Assembly (NCBI GenBank): GCA_018970205.1
Contig: JAGWWW010000001.1
Coordinates: forward strand, 1-64,000
Source of the DNA: Actinomycetales bacterium
GTDB taxonomy: Bacteria > Actinomycetota > Actinomycetes > S36-B12 > UBA5976
DNA length: 64,000 nt
Direction of reading: 5' to 3'
Positions 8,412-18,362 of this stretch are shown piece by piece. How positions within the stretch are numbered: the stretch's first letter is position 1; each line of letters starts with the position of its first letter. Made by a program: the position numbers and the translations under genes. The notes beneath the pieces were generated by a model, which worked only from the letters and a program-made list of their open reading frames with translations, did not search any database and was not told where the DNA came from.

Positions 8412-8762
8412 GCCGCCTGCACCGCTGAACCCAACCCTGAACTTCGGGCAGGCTTCCTCCCTGTCGAAGGACGACGGCCCGGTCACCGCACTTTGAGCCA
8501 GCGGTGGCCGGGTCGTTTGGTTCCCGTGGCGGAGCGGGCGCGGCGCCACCGCGACTATGCGCTGACGCCCGCTCACTCGTTCCCGCCGATGTGAGCGACA
8601 CGACCCATCGCGCAGCCAGTGGTTGACGAGTGGGCGGGCGGCACTGACCCGCACACTCCTTACAGCAGAACACATGCGCCACGTCCGAGCCGGCGCAACG
8701 ATCGCCTGCCTGGCGCCTGCGTACAACAGGTGTCGACGGTGCCGGCAGTGGCGAGAGGTCGG
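8412..8762. other. Convergent intergenic region, 351 bp
   Basis: This lies between the 3' ends of the DUF3145 gene and accD. It holds the hairpin terminator at 8474-8516. Nothing else is recognisable. Confidence 0.5.
8474..8516 (+). terminator. Hairpin terminator after the DUF3145 gene
   Basis: A 16-bp stem (acggcccggtcaccgc with gcggtggccgggtcgt, two G-U pairs) encloses an 11-nt loop, 62 bp past the stop codon. It is followed by only a short T stretch. As the two flanking genes converge, it may stop transcription from both sides. Confidence 0.7.
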
Positions 8763-10174
8763 TCAGAGCGGGATGTTGCCGTGCAGTCCCCGAATGCCGG
8801 GGGCTGCCTTCATGACTTCGGCGATACGCCGGCGAGTGGCGACCGGCTCGACGATCTCGTGGACGACGCCGATGTCGACCGCGCGTTGCACGCCGCCGGT
8901 GAGGATGTCGTGCTCAGCGGCGAGCTCAAGCTCCAACTGCTCCCGCGACTCTGTCGGCACCTCGGCGAGCTTGCGGCGGTGCAGGATTCGGATGGCGGCG
9001 ACTGACCCCATCACTGCCACCTGCGCATCCGGCCATGCGAACACGCGGGTGGCGCCGAGCGACGCGGAGTTCATCGCGACGTATGCGCCGCCGTACGCCT
9101 TGCGGGTGATGACGGTGACGCGCGGGACCACGCACTCCGCGAATGCGTGCAGAAGCTTCGCGCCGCGGCGCACCACGCCGTCCCACTCCTGGCCGACGCC
9201 GGGCAGGTAGCCGGGCACGTCCACGACGACGATGAGGGGCACCGCGAAGGCGTCGCACATGCGCACGAACCGGGCGGCTTTCTCTGCGCTGGCGGAGTCC
9301 AAGCACCCACCGAGGCGCAGCGGGTTGTTCGCCACCACGCCCATGGTGCGACCGCCGACCCGACCGAGCGCGGTGACCATGTTCGGCGCCCACCGCTCAT
9401 GCAACTCGCACATGGAGTCCGCGTCGAAGATGTGCCGTACCAGCGGGTGCACGTCGTAGGCGCGCTTGGCAGTCTCGGGCAGGTATTGGCCGAGGTCGGT
9501 GTCCTCGATGCTGTCGATGTCCAACGAGCCCTGACGGCCGAGCAGGGTCGCGACGGTGCGCGCATGCTCGAGCGCATCCGCCTCGGACTCCCCGACGATG
9601 TGGACGACCCCGGAGCGGCGGGCGTGCGGCTCGGCGCCGCCGAGACGCTCCATATCAACGTCCTCGCCGGTGACCGACCGGACGACCTCCGGACCGGTGA
9701 CGAACACGCGCCCTTCGGGGGCCATGATGACGACGTCGGTCAGCGCCGGGCCGTAAGCGGCGCCGCCGGCCGCTGGGCCGAGGACGACTGAGATCTGCGG
9801 CACCCGGCCCGAAGCGCGCGTCATCGCGGCGAACACGCGCCCGACGCCGTCGAGGGACTCAACTCCCTCGCGCAACCGGGCCCCGCCGGAGTGCCACAGG
9901 CCGATGATGGGGCAGGAGTCAGCGAGCGCGCGGTCATACGCGGCCACGATCGCCGCGCAACCGGCTGAGCCCATCGCGCCGCCCTGCACTGTCGGGTCGG
10001 AGCAGAAAGCGACCACCTCGTGGCCGTGGATGCGCCCGGTGGCGGAGATGAAACCGCGGTCGTCCTCCGGCGTGAAGGACGTCCATTGACCGTCGTCGAA
10101 CAGCGCGCTGAGCCTGGCCTGTGGGCTGCGTGGGTCTATCTCCGTTGAGTCAGGGGCCGTAGTGGATTGGGTCA

Positions 10175-10175
<1 letters not shown>
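8763..10175 (-). CDS. accD: Acyl-CoA carboxylase carboxyltransferase (beta) subunit, AccD6-like
   Basis: This subunit transfers the carboxyl group from biotin to acetyl-CoA (or propionyl-CoA) to make malonyl-CoA for the adjacent FAS-II enzymes. The 470-residue protein has the two crotonase-like halves of the family: an N-terminal half with G-G-A-M-G-S, H-S-G-G-A-R-L-R-E-G and a G-P-A-A-G-G-A-A-Y oxyanion loop, and a C-terminal half with P-L-R-L-G-G-C-L-D, D-V-P-G-Y-L-P-G and K-A-Y-G-G-A-Y-V-A-M. The biotin-carrying alpha subunit is not in this window. ATG 10175 overlaps the fabF stop by one base and sits 6 nt after aggag. An ATG at 10178 is possible but lies only 3 nt from aggag. The position as last gene of the cluster matches accD6 of Mycobacterium tuberculosis. 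Confidence 0.92.
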
Positions 10176-11413
<1,238 letters not shown>

Positions 11414-11485
11414 CACGTCATCTCCCTCATAGAACGAGCGACCCTGGCCGTCGGCCCGGGTCGTGCGGGTGTTGACCCGCCGGGC

Positions 11486-11725
11486 TCAGGAATTCGCGGT
11501 GATGAAGGTGACGGCGTCGCCGACGGTCTTCAGGTTCTGCACCTGGTCGTCGGGGATCTTCACGCCGAACTTGTCCTCGCACGCCATGACCACTTCGACC
11601 ATGGACAGCGAGTCGATGTCGAGGTCGTCTACGAAGGACTTCTCCATCGAGACGGCGTCCGTGGGGACGCCGGCGATGTCGTTGCAGATGGCAGCGAGGC
11701 CAGCGAGGACGTCTTGCTCGGACAT
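11486..11725 (-). CDS. acpP: Acyl carrier protein (AcpP)
   Basis: The 79-residue acidic protein carries acyl chains on a phosphopantetheine arm attached to Ser39 in the D-I-D-S-L-S-M-V-E motif. The helices before and after (D-V-L-A-G-L-A-A-I at the start, F-G-V-K-I-P-D-D at helix III) are typical. The ATG at 11725 has the strong aaggagag ribosome-binding site. A longer frame upstream is not needed. It lies between fabH (41 bp upstream) and fabF (72 bp downstream), as in other actinobacterial FAS-II operons. Confidence 0.96.
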   Translation of the reverse strand: MSEQDVLAGLAAICNDIAGVPTDAVSMEKSFVDDLDIDSLSMVEVVMACEDKFGVKIPDDQVQNLKTVGDAVTFITANS

Positions 11726-11766
11726 GTGTCTCTCCTTGTCGTGTCTTGGGTTGGCACCGGGTGGTG

Positions 11767-12780
11767 TCAGCCCGGGATGCGGACGACTTGCGCCGACCAC
11801 ACCAAACCTGCGCCGAATCCAATCAGCAGCGCCAGGCCGCCGGCGGGCAGCCTTCCCTCGGCGCGCAGGGCGTCCATCGCCAGCGGGATGGACGCGGCTG
11901 AGGTGTTGCCCATGTGGCTGATGTCGCGGGCGACGGTCACGTTCTCGGGCAGTCCGAGGTACTTGATCATCGCGTCGGTGATGCGGTTGTTCGCCTGGTG
12001 GGGGATGAAACAGTCGAGGTCCTCCGGTCGGATGCCGGCCGCGGCGACCGCCTCGGCGGCTGCCTTGGCCATCTCGGCGACCGCCCAGCGGAAGACGCTC
12101 TGGCCCTGCATGGTCAGCACCGGGCGGGCGTCGCCGTGTTCGGTCACCGGGTCGGTGCGACGGGGACGACGCGGGGTGGATGTGATGACCTCAGCCTGGC
12201 TGCCGTCGGAGCCCCACACAGCCGGCCCGATTCCGGGTGTGTCGCTCGGTCCGACGATCGCGGCGCCGGCGCCGTCGGCGAACAGGAATGCGGTGCCGCG
12301 GTCGTCGAGGTCGGTGAAGTCTGAGAGTTTCTCCGCGCCGATCACCAGGACGTGCGTCGCGGAGCCCGCGCGCACGAGCCCGTCGGCGATGTTGACGCCG
12401 TAGGAGAAGCCGGCGCACGCCGCCGAGATGTCCAGCGCGGCACCGCGGCTGCCGATGCGCCCCGCGACGATGGCCGCCACTGACGGGGTGATGACGAGGT
12501 TCGAGACTGTGCTGACGATGACTGCGTCGATGTCCGATCCCTCGAGGCCGGCGTCGGCTAGGGCGCGCTGCGCCGCGGTCGTGGCCATGTCGACCACCGT
12601 TTCGTCGTCACCGGCCCAGCGGCGCTCGACGATGCCGCTGCGCTCCTGGATCCACTCGTCGCTTGAGTCGATGCGCTCGACCAGCTCGGAGTTGGGCACC
12701 ACCCTCGCAGGGCGGAAGGAGCCGAAGCCGAGGATGCGGGAGTACGGGCCGCCGCTGACAGCCGTGATCTGCGCGCTCAC
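11767..12780 (-). CDS. fabH: Beta-ketoacyl-ACP synthase III (FabH)
   Basis: FabH starts fatty-acid synthesis by condensing an acyl-CoA primer with malonyl-ACP. The 337-residue protein has the Cys-His-Asn triad: Cys122 in D-I-S-A-A-C-A-G-F, His261 in F-I-P-H-Q-A-N-N-R-I and Asn292 in M-G-N-T-S-A-A-S, and it ends with I-G-F-G-A-G-L-V-W-S. The start GTG at 12780 overlaps the fabD stop codon (GTGA), so the two are translationally coupled. The order fabD-fabH-acpP-fabF agrees with Streptomyces. Mycobacteria lack fabH at this place. Confidence 0.95.
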   Translation of the reverse strand: MSAQITAVSGGPYSRILGFGSFRPARVVPNSELVERIDSSDEWIQERSGIVERRWAGDDETVVDMATTAAQRALADAGLEGSDIDAVIVSTVSNLVITPSVAAIVAGRIGSRGAALDISAACAGFSYGVNIADGLVRAGSATHVLVIGAEKLSDFTDLDDRGTAFLFADGAGAAIVGPSDTPGIGPAVWGSDGSQAEVITSTPRRPRRTDPVTEHGDARPVLTMQGQSVFRWAVAEMAKAAAEAVAAAGIRPEDLDCFIPHQANNRITDAMIKYLGLPENVTVARDISHMGNTSAASIPLAMDALRAEGRLPAGGLALLIGFGAGLVWSAQVVRIPG

Positions 12781-13952
12781 AGCGCCCCTGCCGGGTGTAG
12801 GCGGACGATGCCCTGTCCGGGGTTCACCGGGTCGCCCTCACTGACCAACCACTCCACGACCATGCCGGCGTGGGGGGTCACCACCTCGATGGTTTCGCGC
12901 AGGCTGGTGATAGTTCCGATGGTCGCGCCGGCGCTGAATTCCTCGGAGTCGCCGCTGCGCCGGAAGGTCCCCTTCGCCGGGGCCACCACCAGACGCCAGG
13001 CGGGGGCGTCGGCCGCGGCGGAGGCGTTGCCGTGGCGGGCAATCAGGTCGTGTGCGGCGGCGAGGTCGTCCGGGGTCTTCACGGTCACGATCTCAACACC
13101 GGGCAGTGCGCGCTTGGCGAGCCCTGCGAGGGTTCCTGCCGGGGGAAGTTCGATGAGGGCGGTCACGCCCATGTCGGCCATGGTCTGCATGCACAGGTCC
13201 CAGCGCACCGGGTTGGAGACCTGGGTGACGAGCCGGGAGAGAACGTCTCGGCCCTCGCGCACCACCATGCCGTCGGCGTTGCTGATGAGTGGGACGCGCG
13301 CGTCGTGGGTGCTCATCGCGCGGGCGTACCCGGCCAGCACCGATACCGCGGGCTGCATGTGCTCGGTGTGAAACGCGCCGGCCACCTGCAAGCGGATGCG
13401 ACGGGCGCCGGCCGGCGGCTGCGCGTCGAAAGCGTCGAGTTGCTCCATGGTGCCGGCCGCGACGACCTGTCCGGCGCCGTTCATGTTGGCTGCGGTGAGC
13501 CCATGGGCGCTGATGCTCGCCAGAACCTCGTCGGGGTCGCCGCCGAGCACGGCGGTCATCCCGGTCGCGGTGGTGGCCGCGGCGCGGGCCATCGCGGCGC
13601 CGCGCTCGCGCACGAACACCATGGCTTGTTCCGCGCTGAGCACGCCAGCGGCAGCGGCGATGGTGATCTCGCCGACGCTGTGACCGGCTCCGGCGCCGAC
13701 TGTGGCGTACGCCTCGGATGGATGCGGGAAGACCTCCAGCAGCGTCACCAGCCCGGCCGCCACGAGCAGCGGCTGGGCGACGGCGGTGTCCTTGATCGTG
13801 TCGGCGTCACTGGTGGTGCCGTGGGCGATGAGGTCAAGTCCGCTGACCGCGGACAGCCAGCGCATCCGGTCGTGCACCCGGGGGATGGCCAGCCACGGTT
13901 CGAGGAAGCCGGGGGTCTGCGAACCCTGGCCTGGGGCGACGACGACAAGCAC
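12777..13952 (-). CDS. fabD: Malonyl-CoA:ACP transacylase (FabD) with C-terminal biotinyl/lipoyl-like domain
   Basis: FabD loads malonate onto ACP. Residues 1-300 form the transacylase: G-Q-G-S-Q near the N-terminus, the nucleophile Ser92 in G-H-S-V-G-E, the Arg of V-R-E-R-G, and the His of A-F-H-T-E-H-M. Bacterial FabD proteins normally end at about 300-320 residues, but this one has 391. Residues 316-391 have the biotinyl/lipoyl-domain pattern: V-V-A-P-A-K-G, then I-T-S-L-R-E-T-I-E-V, then V-T-P-H-A-G-M-V and G-D-P-V-N-P-G-Q-G. The modifiable Lys of the A-M-K-M turn is replaced by Arg352, so it should not be biotinylated. The start is GTG 13952 with a TAGGAT hexamer 8 nt upstream. No FasR-type regulator gene precedes it, unlike in Streptomyces. 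Confidence 0.92.
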   Translation of the reverse strand: MLVVVAPGQGSQTPGFLEPWLAIPRVHDRMRWLSAVSGLDLIAHGTTSDADTIKDTAVAQPLLVAAGLVTLLEVFPHPSEAYATVGAGAGHSVGEITIAAAAGVLSAEQAMVFVRERGAAMARAAATTATGMTAVLGGDPDEVLASISAHGLTAANMNGAGQVVAAGTMEQLDAFDAQPPAGARRIRLQVAGAFHTEHMQPAVSVLAGYARAMSTHDARVPLISNADGMVVREGRDVLSRLVTQVSNPVRWDLCMQTMADMGVTALIELPPAGTLAGLAKRALPGVEIVTVKTPDDLAAAHDLIARHGNASAAADAPAWRLVVAPAKGTFRRSGDSEEFSAGATIGTITSLRETIEVVTPHAGMVVEWLVSEGDPVNPGQGIVRLHPAGAL

Positions 13953-14288
13953 GGGTCAGAATCCTAGTCAGGGTGACACAGCGCACAGCCCGGCACTTTG
14001 CCCGCACCGATCCGGGTGGCTTGGGATCTGAGAAACCGCAGGTCAGTCGGGCATTTCACGCGGCCTGCAGGTGCGCCCAGAGTTGCGCTCGGCGGCGCGT
14101 CGCATCCGCGCAATCCCGCGCTGTGACAGGCGCTGACGCCCGGCGGCAGCTGAGTGAGTAGACCTGCACTGCAGTCCGAGTCTTCGATGGAGCGGGCAGC
14201 AGCCGCAGGATAGTCGAGCAGGTTGTCGAGCAGGCCGCCCGATGTCACCGTGGACGAGCCCTTGGCAGGGCGTGCGCGACCCCGTCGG
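13953..14288 (-). other. Intergenic region between aceE and fabD, 336 bp
   Basis: Apart from the fabD -10 candidate I find nothing definite. In Streptomyces a fatty-acid regulator gene (fasR, PucR type) lies directly before fabD. No reading frame resembling it is present here. Confidence 0.5.
13961..13966 (-). promoter_or_regulatory. -10 element of fabD (leaderless type)
   Basis: TAGGAT on the minus strand ends 8 nt before the fabD GTG, with no Shine-Dalgarno between. It implies that the FAS-II operon has its own promoter, independent of aceE. Confidence 0.5.
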
Positions 14289-17018
14289 TCAGCCCGAGCC
14301 CTCGGTGGAGCCGGCGTCGGCCGCGGCCGGGTCGTGCAAGTCGTACTTGCGGACGGCCTCAGCCACCACCGAGCGGTCCACCTCGCCGCGGTCTGCCAGC
14401 GCCGCGAGCGTGCGCACGACGATGGATGCGGCATCGACGAGGAAGTGCCGGCGCAGCGCGCCACGCGTGTCCGACATCCCCCAGCCGTCGGTGCCGAGGG
14501 TGGCGTAGTCGCTGGGCACCCACTCGCGGATCTGGTCTTGCACGGCCCGCATGTAGTCGCTCACCGCGACAACCGGCCCGGAGGTGCCGGCGAGCGCCTG
14601 CGTGACGTACGGCGTGCGACGCGGTTGGTCCGGGTGCAGCAGAGCATGGCGGTCGCACTCCAAGCCGTCGCGGCGCAGCTCGTTCCACGAGGTCACGGAC
14701 CACACGTCGGTTGCGACGCCCCACTCCTCGCGCAGCATCTGCTGCGCCTGCAGCGCCCACGGCACCGCGACCCCGGAGGCGAGCAGTTGCGCCCGGGGGC
14801 CGTCGCCGTCGCCGGAGTTGAGTCGGTAGATGCCGCGCAGGATGCCCTCGACGTCAAGGTCGTCGGGGGCCGCCGGCTGCACATACGGCTCGTTGTACAT
14901 CGTGATGTAGTAGAAGACGTCTTCGGCGTCGGCGCCGTACATACGGCGCAGGCCGTCCTTGATGATGTGGGCGAGCTCGTAGGCGTAGGCCGGGTCGTAC
15001 GCGACGACTCCGGGGTTGGTCGAGGCCAGCAGCAGCGAGTGGCCGTCCTGGTGCTGCAGTCCCTCGCCGTTGAGCGTGGTGCGGCCGGCGGTGGCGCCGA
15101 GGACGAATCCATTGCACATCTGGTCCATCGCGACCCAGAACGAGTCGCCGGTGCGCTGGAAGCCGAACATCGAGTAGAAGATGTAGACGGGGATCATCGG
15201 CTCCCCGTGCGTCGAGTACGAGGAGCCGGCGGCGATGAACGACGCGTTGGAGCCGGCCTCGTTGATGCCCTCGTGCAGGATCTGCCCGGCGGCGTTCTCC
15301 TTGTACGCCAGCATCAGCTCACGATCGACGCTCACGTAGTTCTGGCCCTTGGGCGAGTAGATCTTCTGCGTGGGGAACAACGAATCCATGCCGAAGGTGC
15401 GCGCCTCGTCCGGGATGATCGGCACGAAGCGCGGGCCGAGGCCCTCCACGCGCAGCAGGTCTTTGAAGATGCGCACGAACGCCATGGTGGTGGCCACGGC
15501 CTGGGTGCCCGAGCCGCGCATGCCGGCCTCGAATGCGGAGTCCGAGGGCATCGGCAGCGGCTTGCGCGCGTGGCGGCGGGTCGGCACCGAGCCGCCGAGG
15601 GCGGCGCGGCGCTCGCGCAGGTAACGCATCTCCGCGGAGTCCTCCGCGGGCTTGTAGTACGGCGGCAAGTACGGGTCGAGGGCGTCGTCGCTGACCGGGA
15701 TGTCCAGTCGGTCGCGGAACGCCTTCAAGTCCGCCAGCGAGAGCTTCTTCATCTGGTGGGTGGCGTTGCGGCCCTCGAAGGTCGGCCCGAGCGCGTAGCC
15801 CTTGATCGTCTTGGCGAGGATGACTGTGGGTTGGCCGTTGCTCGCGGCGGCGGCGGCGTAGGCGGCGTAGATCTTCTGCTCGTCGTGCCCGCCGCGGCGC
15901 AGGCGCCAGATCTGCTCGTCGCTCCAGTCCTGCACCAGCGCCGCGGTGCGCGGGTCGCGGCCGAAGAAGTGCTCGCGCACATAAGCGCCGCTCTCGGCCT
16001 TGTAGGTCTGGAAGTCACCGTCGAGGGTGCTGTTCATGAGGTTGATCAGCGCGCCCTCGCGGTCGGCGTCGAGCAGGCGGTCCCACTCGCTGCCCCAGAT
16101 GACCTTGATGACGTTCCAGCCGGCGCCGCGGAACGTGCCCTCAAGCTCCTGGATGATCTTGCCGTTGCCGCGCACCGGGCCGTCGAGCCGCTGCAGGTTG
16201 CAGTTGACGACGAACGTGAGGTTGTCCAGCCCCTCGCGCGCGGCCAGGCCGATGGCGCCGAGCGACTCCGGCTCATCCATCTCGCCGTCGCCGAGGTACG
16301 CCCACACGCGCTGCTCGCTGGTGTCCTTGATGCCGCGGTTGTGCAGGTACTTGTTGAAGCGCGCCTGGTAGATCGCGTTCAACGGGCCCAAGCCCATCGA
16401 CACGGTCGGGAACTGCCAGAAATCGGGCATCAGCCTCGGGTGCGGGTACGAGGAGATGCCGGGGTCGTGTGAGAGCTCTTGGCGGAAGCCGTCAAGGTGG
16501 GCCTGCGACAGGCGGCCTTCGAGGAACGCGCGGGCGTAGATGCCGGGCGAGCCGTGGCCCTGGAAGAACACCTGGTCCCCGCCGCCGGGGTGGTCCGGGC
16601 CACGGAAGAAGTGGTTGAAGCCCACTTCATACAGGTGCGCGGTGGACGCGTAGGTGGAGATGTGGCCGCCGACGCCGACGCCGGGGCGCTGTCCGCGGTG
16701 GACCGTGATGGCGGCGTTCCAGCGAAGGATCGCGCGGATGCGGCTCTCCAACTCACGGTCGCCGGGGTAGGCGGGCTGGTCCTGCGGCGCGATGGTGTTG
16801 ATGTAGTCGGTGGAGCGGATCCGCGGGATGTCGAGGCCGCGCTCGGCTGCGGCCTTCAGCAGCTCCAGGATGAGGTAGCGCGCCCGGGCCGGGCCGGCGT
16901 GCTCGATGACCGCGCCGAGGGACTCGGCCCACTCGATGGTCTCCAGCGGGTCTGTGTCGACGTACTGCGAGGGAATCTGGGCCGACTCGGCTGCGATGCG
17001 CTCGGGGGTCGTGGTCAC
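14289..17018 (-). CDS. aceE: Pyruvate dehydrogenase E1 component, homodimeric (AceE)
   Basis: AceE decarboxylates pyruvate with thiamine diphosphate and passes the acetyl group to the lipoyl arm of E2, making acetyl-CoA. The 909-residue protein is the single-chain alpha2 type. The ThDP motif is [11 protein letters not shown] followed by [14 protein letters not shown]. The early [17 protein letters not shown] block and F-F-R-G-P-D-H active-site segment are intact. The start GTG 17018 lies 6 nt after aaagga. Upstream in-frame codons to 17090 are unlike the family. It lies upstream of the fatty-acid genes on the same strand and opposite the DUF3052/ahpE pair, as in mycobacteria and Streptomyces. 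Confidence 0.96.
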   Translation of the reverse strand: MTTTPERIAAESAQIPSQYVDTDPLETIEWAESLGAVIEHAGPARARYLILELLKAAAERGLDIPRIRSTDYINTIAPQDQPAYPGDRELESRIRAILRWNAAITVHRGQRPGVGVGGHISTYASTAHLYEVGFNHFFRGPDHPGGGDQVFFQGHGSPGIYARAFLEGRLSQAHLDGFRQELSHDPGISSYPHPRLMPDFWQFPTVSMGLGPLNAIYQARFNKYLHNRGIKDTSEQRVWAYLGDGEMDEPESLGAIGLAAREGLDNLTFVVNCNLQRLDGPVRGNGKIIQELEGTFRGAGWNVIKVIWGSEWDRLLDADREGALINLMNSTLDGDFQTYKAESGAYVREHFFGRDPRTAALVQDWSDEQIWRLRRGGHDEQKIYAAYAAAAASNGQPTVILAKTIKGYALGPTFEGRNATHQMKKLSLADLKAFRDRLDIPVSDDALDPYLPPYYKPAEDSAEMRYLRERRAALGGSVPTRRHARKPLPMPSDSAFEAGMRGSGTQAVATTMAFVRIFKDLLRVEGLGPRFVPIIPDEARTFGMDSLFPTQKIYSPKGQNYVSVDRELMLAYKENAAGQILHEGINEAGSNASFIAAGSSYSTHGEPMIPVYIFYSMFGFQRTGDSFWVAMDQMCNGFVLGATAGRTTLNGEGLQHQDGHSLLLASTNPGVVAYDPAYAYELAHIIKDGLRRMYGADAEDVFYYITMYNEPYVQPAAPDDLDVEGILRGIYRLNSGDGDGPRAQLLASGVAVPWALQAQQMLREEWGVATDVWSVTSWNELRRDGLECDRHALLHPDQPRRTPYVTQALAGTSGPVVAVSDYMRAVQDQIREWVPSDYATLGTDGWGMSDTRGALRRHFLVDAASIVVRTLAALADRGEVDRSVVAEAVRKYDLHDPAAADAGSTEGSG

Positions 17019-17401
17019 GATGGTCCTTTGTCCGTCGCGCACATGCTCTCGCGGCGCGACCTGCTCGTCGGTTTTTTCCACATCCAGCAACTGCCCTCGC
17101 GGCCGGATTCAGGCTGTCAAGGGTCTCTTGCAGCGCTGCCGGGACCCGAGTAGGGCGTCGGGGCTCATTCTCGCGCACCGGCGGCGGTTCGCGCGCGGCA
17201 GGTGCCATCGCGGGCCGGCCCGGCGATGCTCGATCAGATCCGCCGGTCATGGCCCGAATCAGCGCGGCGCAACTGGGCGCTCAGGAGGGGCTCCGGGGGC
17301 TGCGGGCGCCCTGGATCCGCGGGAACGGGGTTCCTGGCCGGTGGTGGACTATCCTTCGGCGCATCCGACACGGAGTCGGGAGGGACGTGAGAGGCAGGAC
17401 A
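17019..17401. other. Divergent intergenic region between aceE and the DUF3052 gene, 383 bp
   Basis: It holds the promoters of both genes. The best visible element is TATCCT at 17350-17355 on the plus strand, a -10 candidate for the DUF3052 gene. No reading frame in it looks coding. Confidence 0.4.
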
Positions 17402-17827
17402 GTGAGCGCGACGGCCGCCGCCGACTACGCCGGGGTAATCACCCGGCTTGGCGTCGAGAAGGACATGCTGGTCCAACAGGTCGGATTCGACCTCGATTGT
17501 GACGCGGGATTGACCGCCGCGATCTCCCTAGTCACCGGGACTTCGGTGCTCGATGAGGACACCGACGAAGTCGTCGACATCGTCCTGCTGTGGTGGCGCG
17601 ACGACGACGGTGACCTCACCGACGGACTAGTGGACTCCCTGCACCCGCTCGCCGACAACGGCGTCATCGTGCTGCTGACACCCAAGCCCGGCCGTCCCGG
17701 CCACATCGGCCCGAGCGACATCGCTGAGGCGTCCAAGACCGCCGGCCTGCAGCAGACGTCAGCCTTCAACGCCACCTCAGATTGGCAGGGCACGCGCCTC
17801 GTCGCACCGAAGTCCGCCCGTCGCTAG
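17402..17827 (+). CDS. DUF3052 family protein
   Basis: The 141-residue acidic protein matches the actinobacterial DUF3052 family: R-L-G-V-E-K-D-M-L-V-Q-Q-V-G-F-D near the start, V-T-G-T-S-V-L-D-E-D-T-D-E-V-V-D, L-W-W-R-D-D-D-G-D-L-T-D-G-L-V-D, and L-L-T-P-K-P-G-R-P-G-H-I at the end. The function is unknown. It is conserved beside aceE and ahpE in mycobacteria and Streptomyces. GTG 17402 gives the M-S-A-T-A start seen in homologues. The gggaggg at 17378-17384 is 17 nt away, and a GTG at 17387 lies too close to it. Confidence 0.88.
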   Translation: MSATAAADYAGVITRLGVEKDMLVQQVGFDLDCDAGLTAAISLVTGTSVLDEDTDEVVDIVLLWWRDDDGDLTDGLVDSLHPLADNGVIVLLTPKPGRPGHIGPSDIAEASKTAGLQQTSAFNATSDWQGTRLVAPKSARR

Positions 17828-17865
17828 CGCAGGCTCGGCTCGCTGCGCGCGGGCGGGCAAGGAAT

Positions 17866-17886
17866 GGTTGGCTTTCTTAACCAACC
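17866..17886 (+). promoter_or_regulatory. Inverted repeat GGTTGG-N9-CCAACC upstream of ahpE
   Basis: Perfect 6-bp arms flank an AT-rich spacer (ctttcttaa). The repeat ends 7 bp before the aaggagag ribosome-binding site of ahpE. It stands out in the GC-rich surroundings and could be an operator for a redox regulator or a hairpin in the leader. Confidence 0.35.
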
Positions 17887-17906
17887 TAGTTGAAGGAGAG
17901 TGCCCG

Positions 17907-18362
17907 ATGACTGTGCCCGTTGGCGCTGCCGCCCCCGATTTCGAATTGAAAGACCAGCATGGCGCGACCGTGCGCTTGTTGGACTTCCGCGGCCGGGCGG
18001 TGCTGCTGATGTTCGTCCCGTTCGCGTTCACGGGCATCTGCACCGGTGAGATCTGCGAGATGCGCGATTCCGGCTCCGACTTCGCCAACGACGCCGTCGC
18101 CACCGTGGCTGTCACCTGCGACTCCATGTTCAGCTTGAAGGAGTGGGCAGAGCGCGAGGGCATCGGCTACCCGCTGTTGTCTGACTTCTGGCCGCACGGC
18201 GCGACCGCCCGCGCATACGGGGTGTTCAACGAGGAGCGCGGCTGCGCTCTGCGGGGAACGTTCCTCATCGACGCGGACGGCGTCGTGCGCTGGTCGGTCG
18301 TGAACCAGCTCGGCGACGCCAGATCCTTGGACGACTACCGCGCGGCGCTGGCCGCCCTGTGA
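17907..18362 (+). CDS. ahpE: AhpE-type peroxiredoxin
   Basis: This enzyme reduces hydrogen peroxide, peroxynitrite and organic peroxides through one reactive Cys. The 151-residue protein has the AhpE motif P-F-A-F-T-G-I-C, with peroxidatic Cys45 and Thr42, and G-V-F-N-E-E-R-G and R-G-T-F-L-I-D later. A second Cys at position 50, five residues on, is not part of the classical motif and could pair with a redoxin. The ATG at 17907 has aaggagag 6 nt upstream. The stop overlaps the start of the following SDR gene (GTGA). The mycoredoxin-like protein at 54535 is a possible electron donor, but this is only inferred. Confidence 0.92.
   Translation: MTVPVGAAAPDFELKDQHGATVRLLDFRGRAVLLMFVPFAFTGICTGEICEMRDSGSDFANDAVATVAVTCDSMFSLKEWAEREGIGYPLLSDFWPHGATARAYGVFNEERGCALRGTFLIDADGVVRWSVVNQLGDARSLDDYRAALAAL

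Noticed and set aside
14223-16472. Long plus-strand open frame (749 codons) opposite aceE
   Set aside because: It is the mirror of a real gene in very GC-rich DNA. The composition is Arg/Val/Gly-rich with no motif, and aceE on the other strand is certain.
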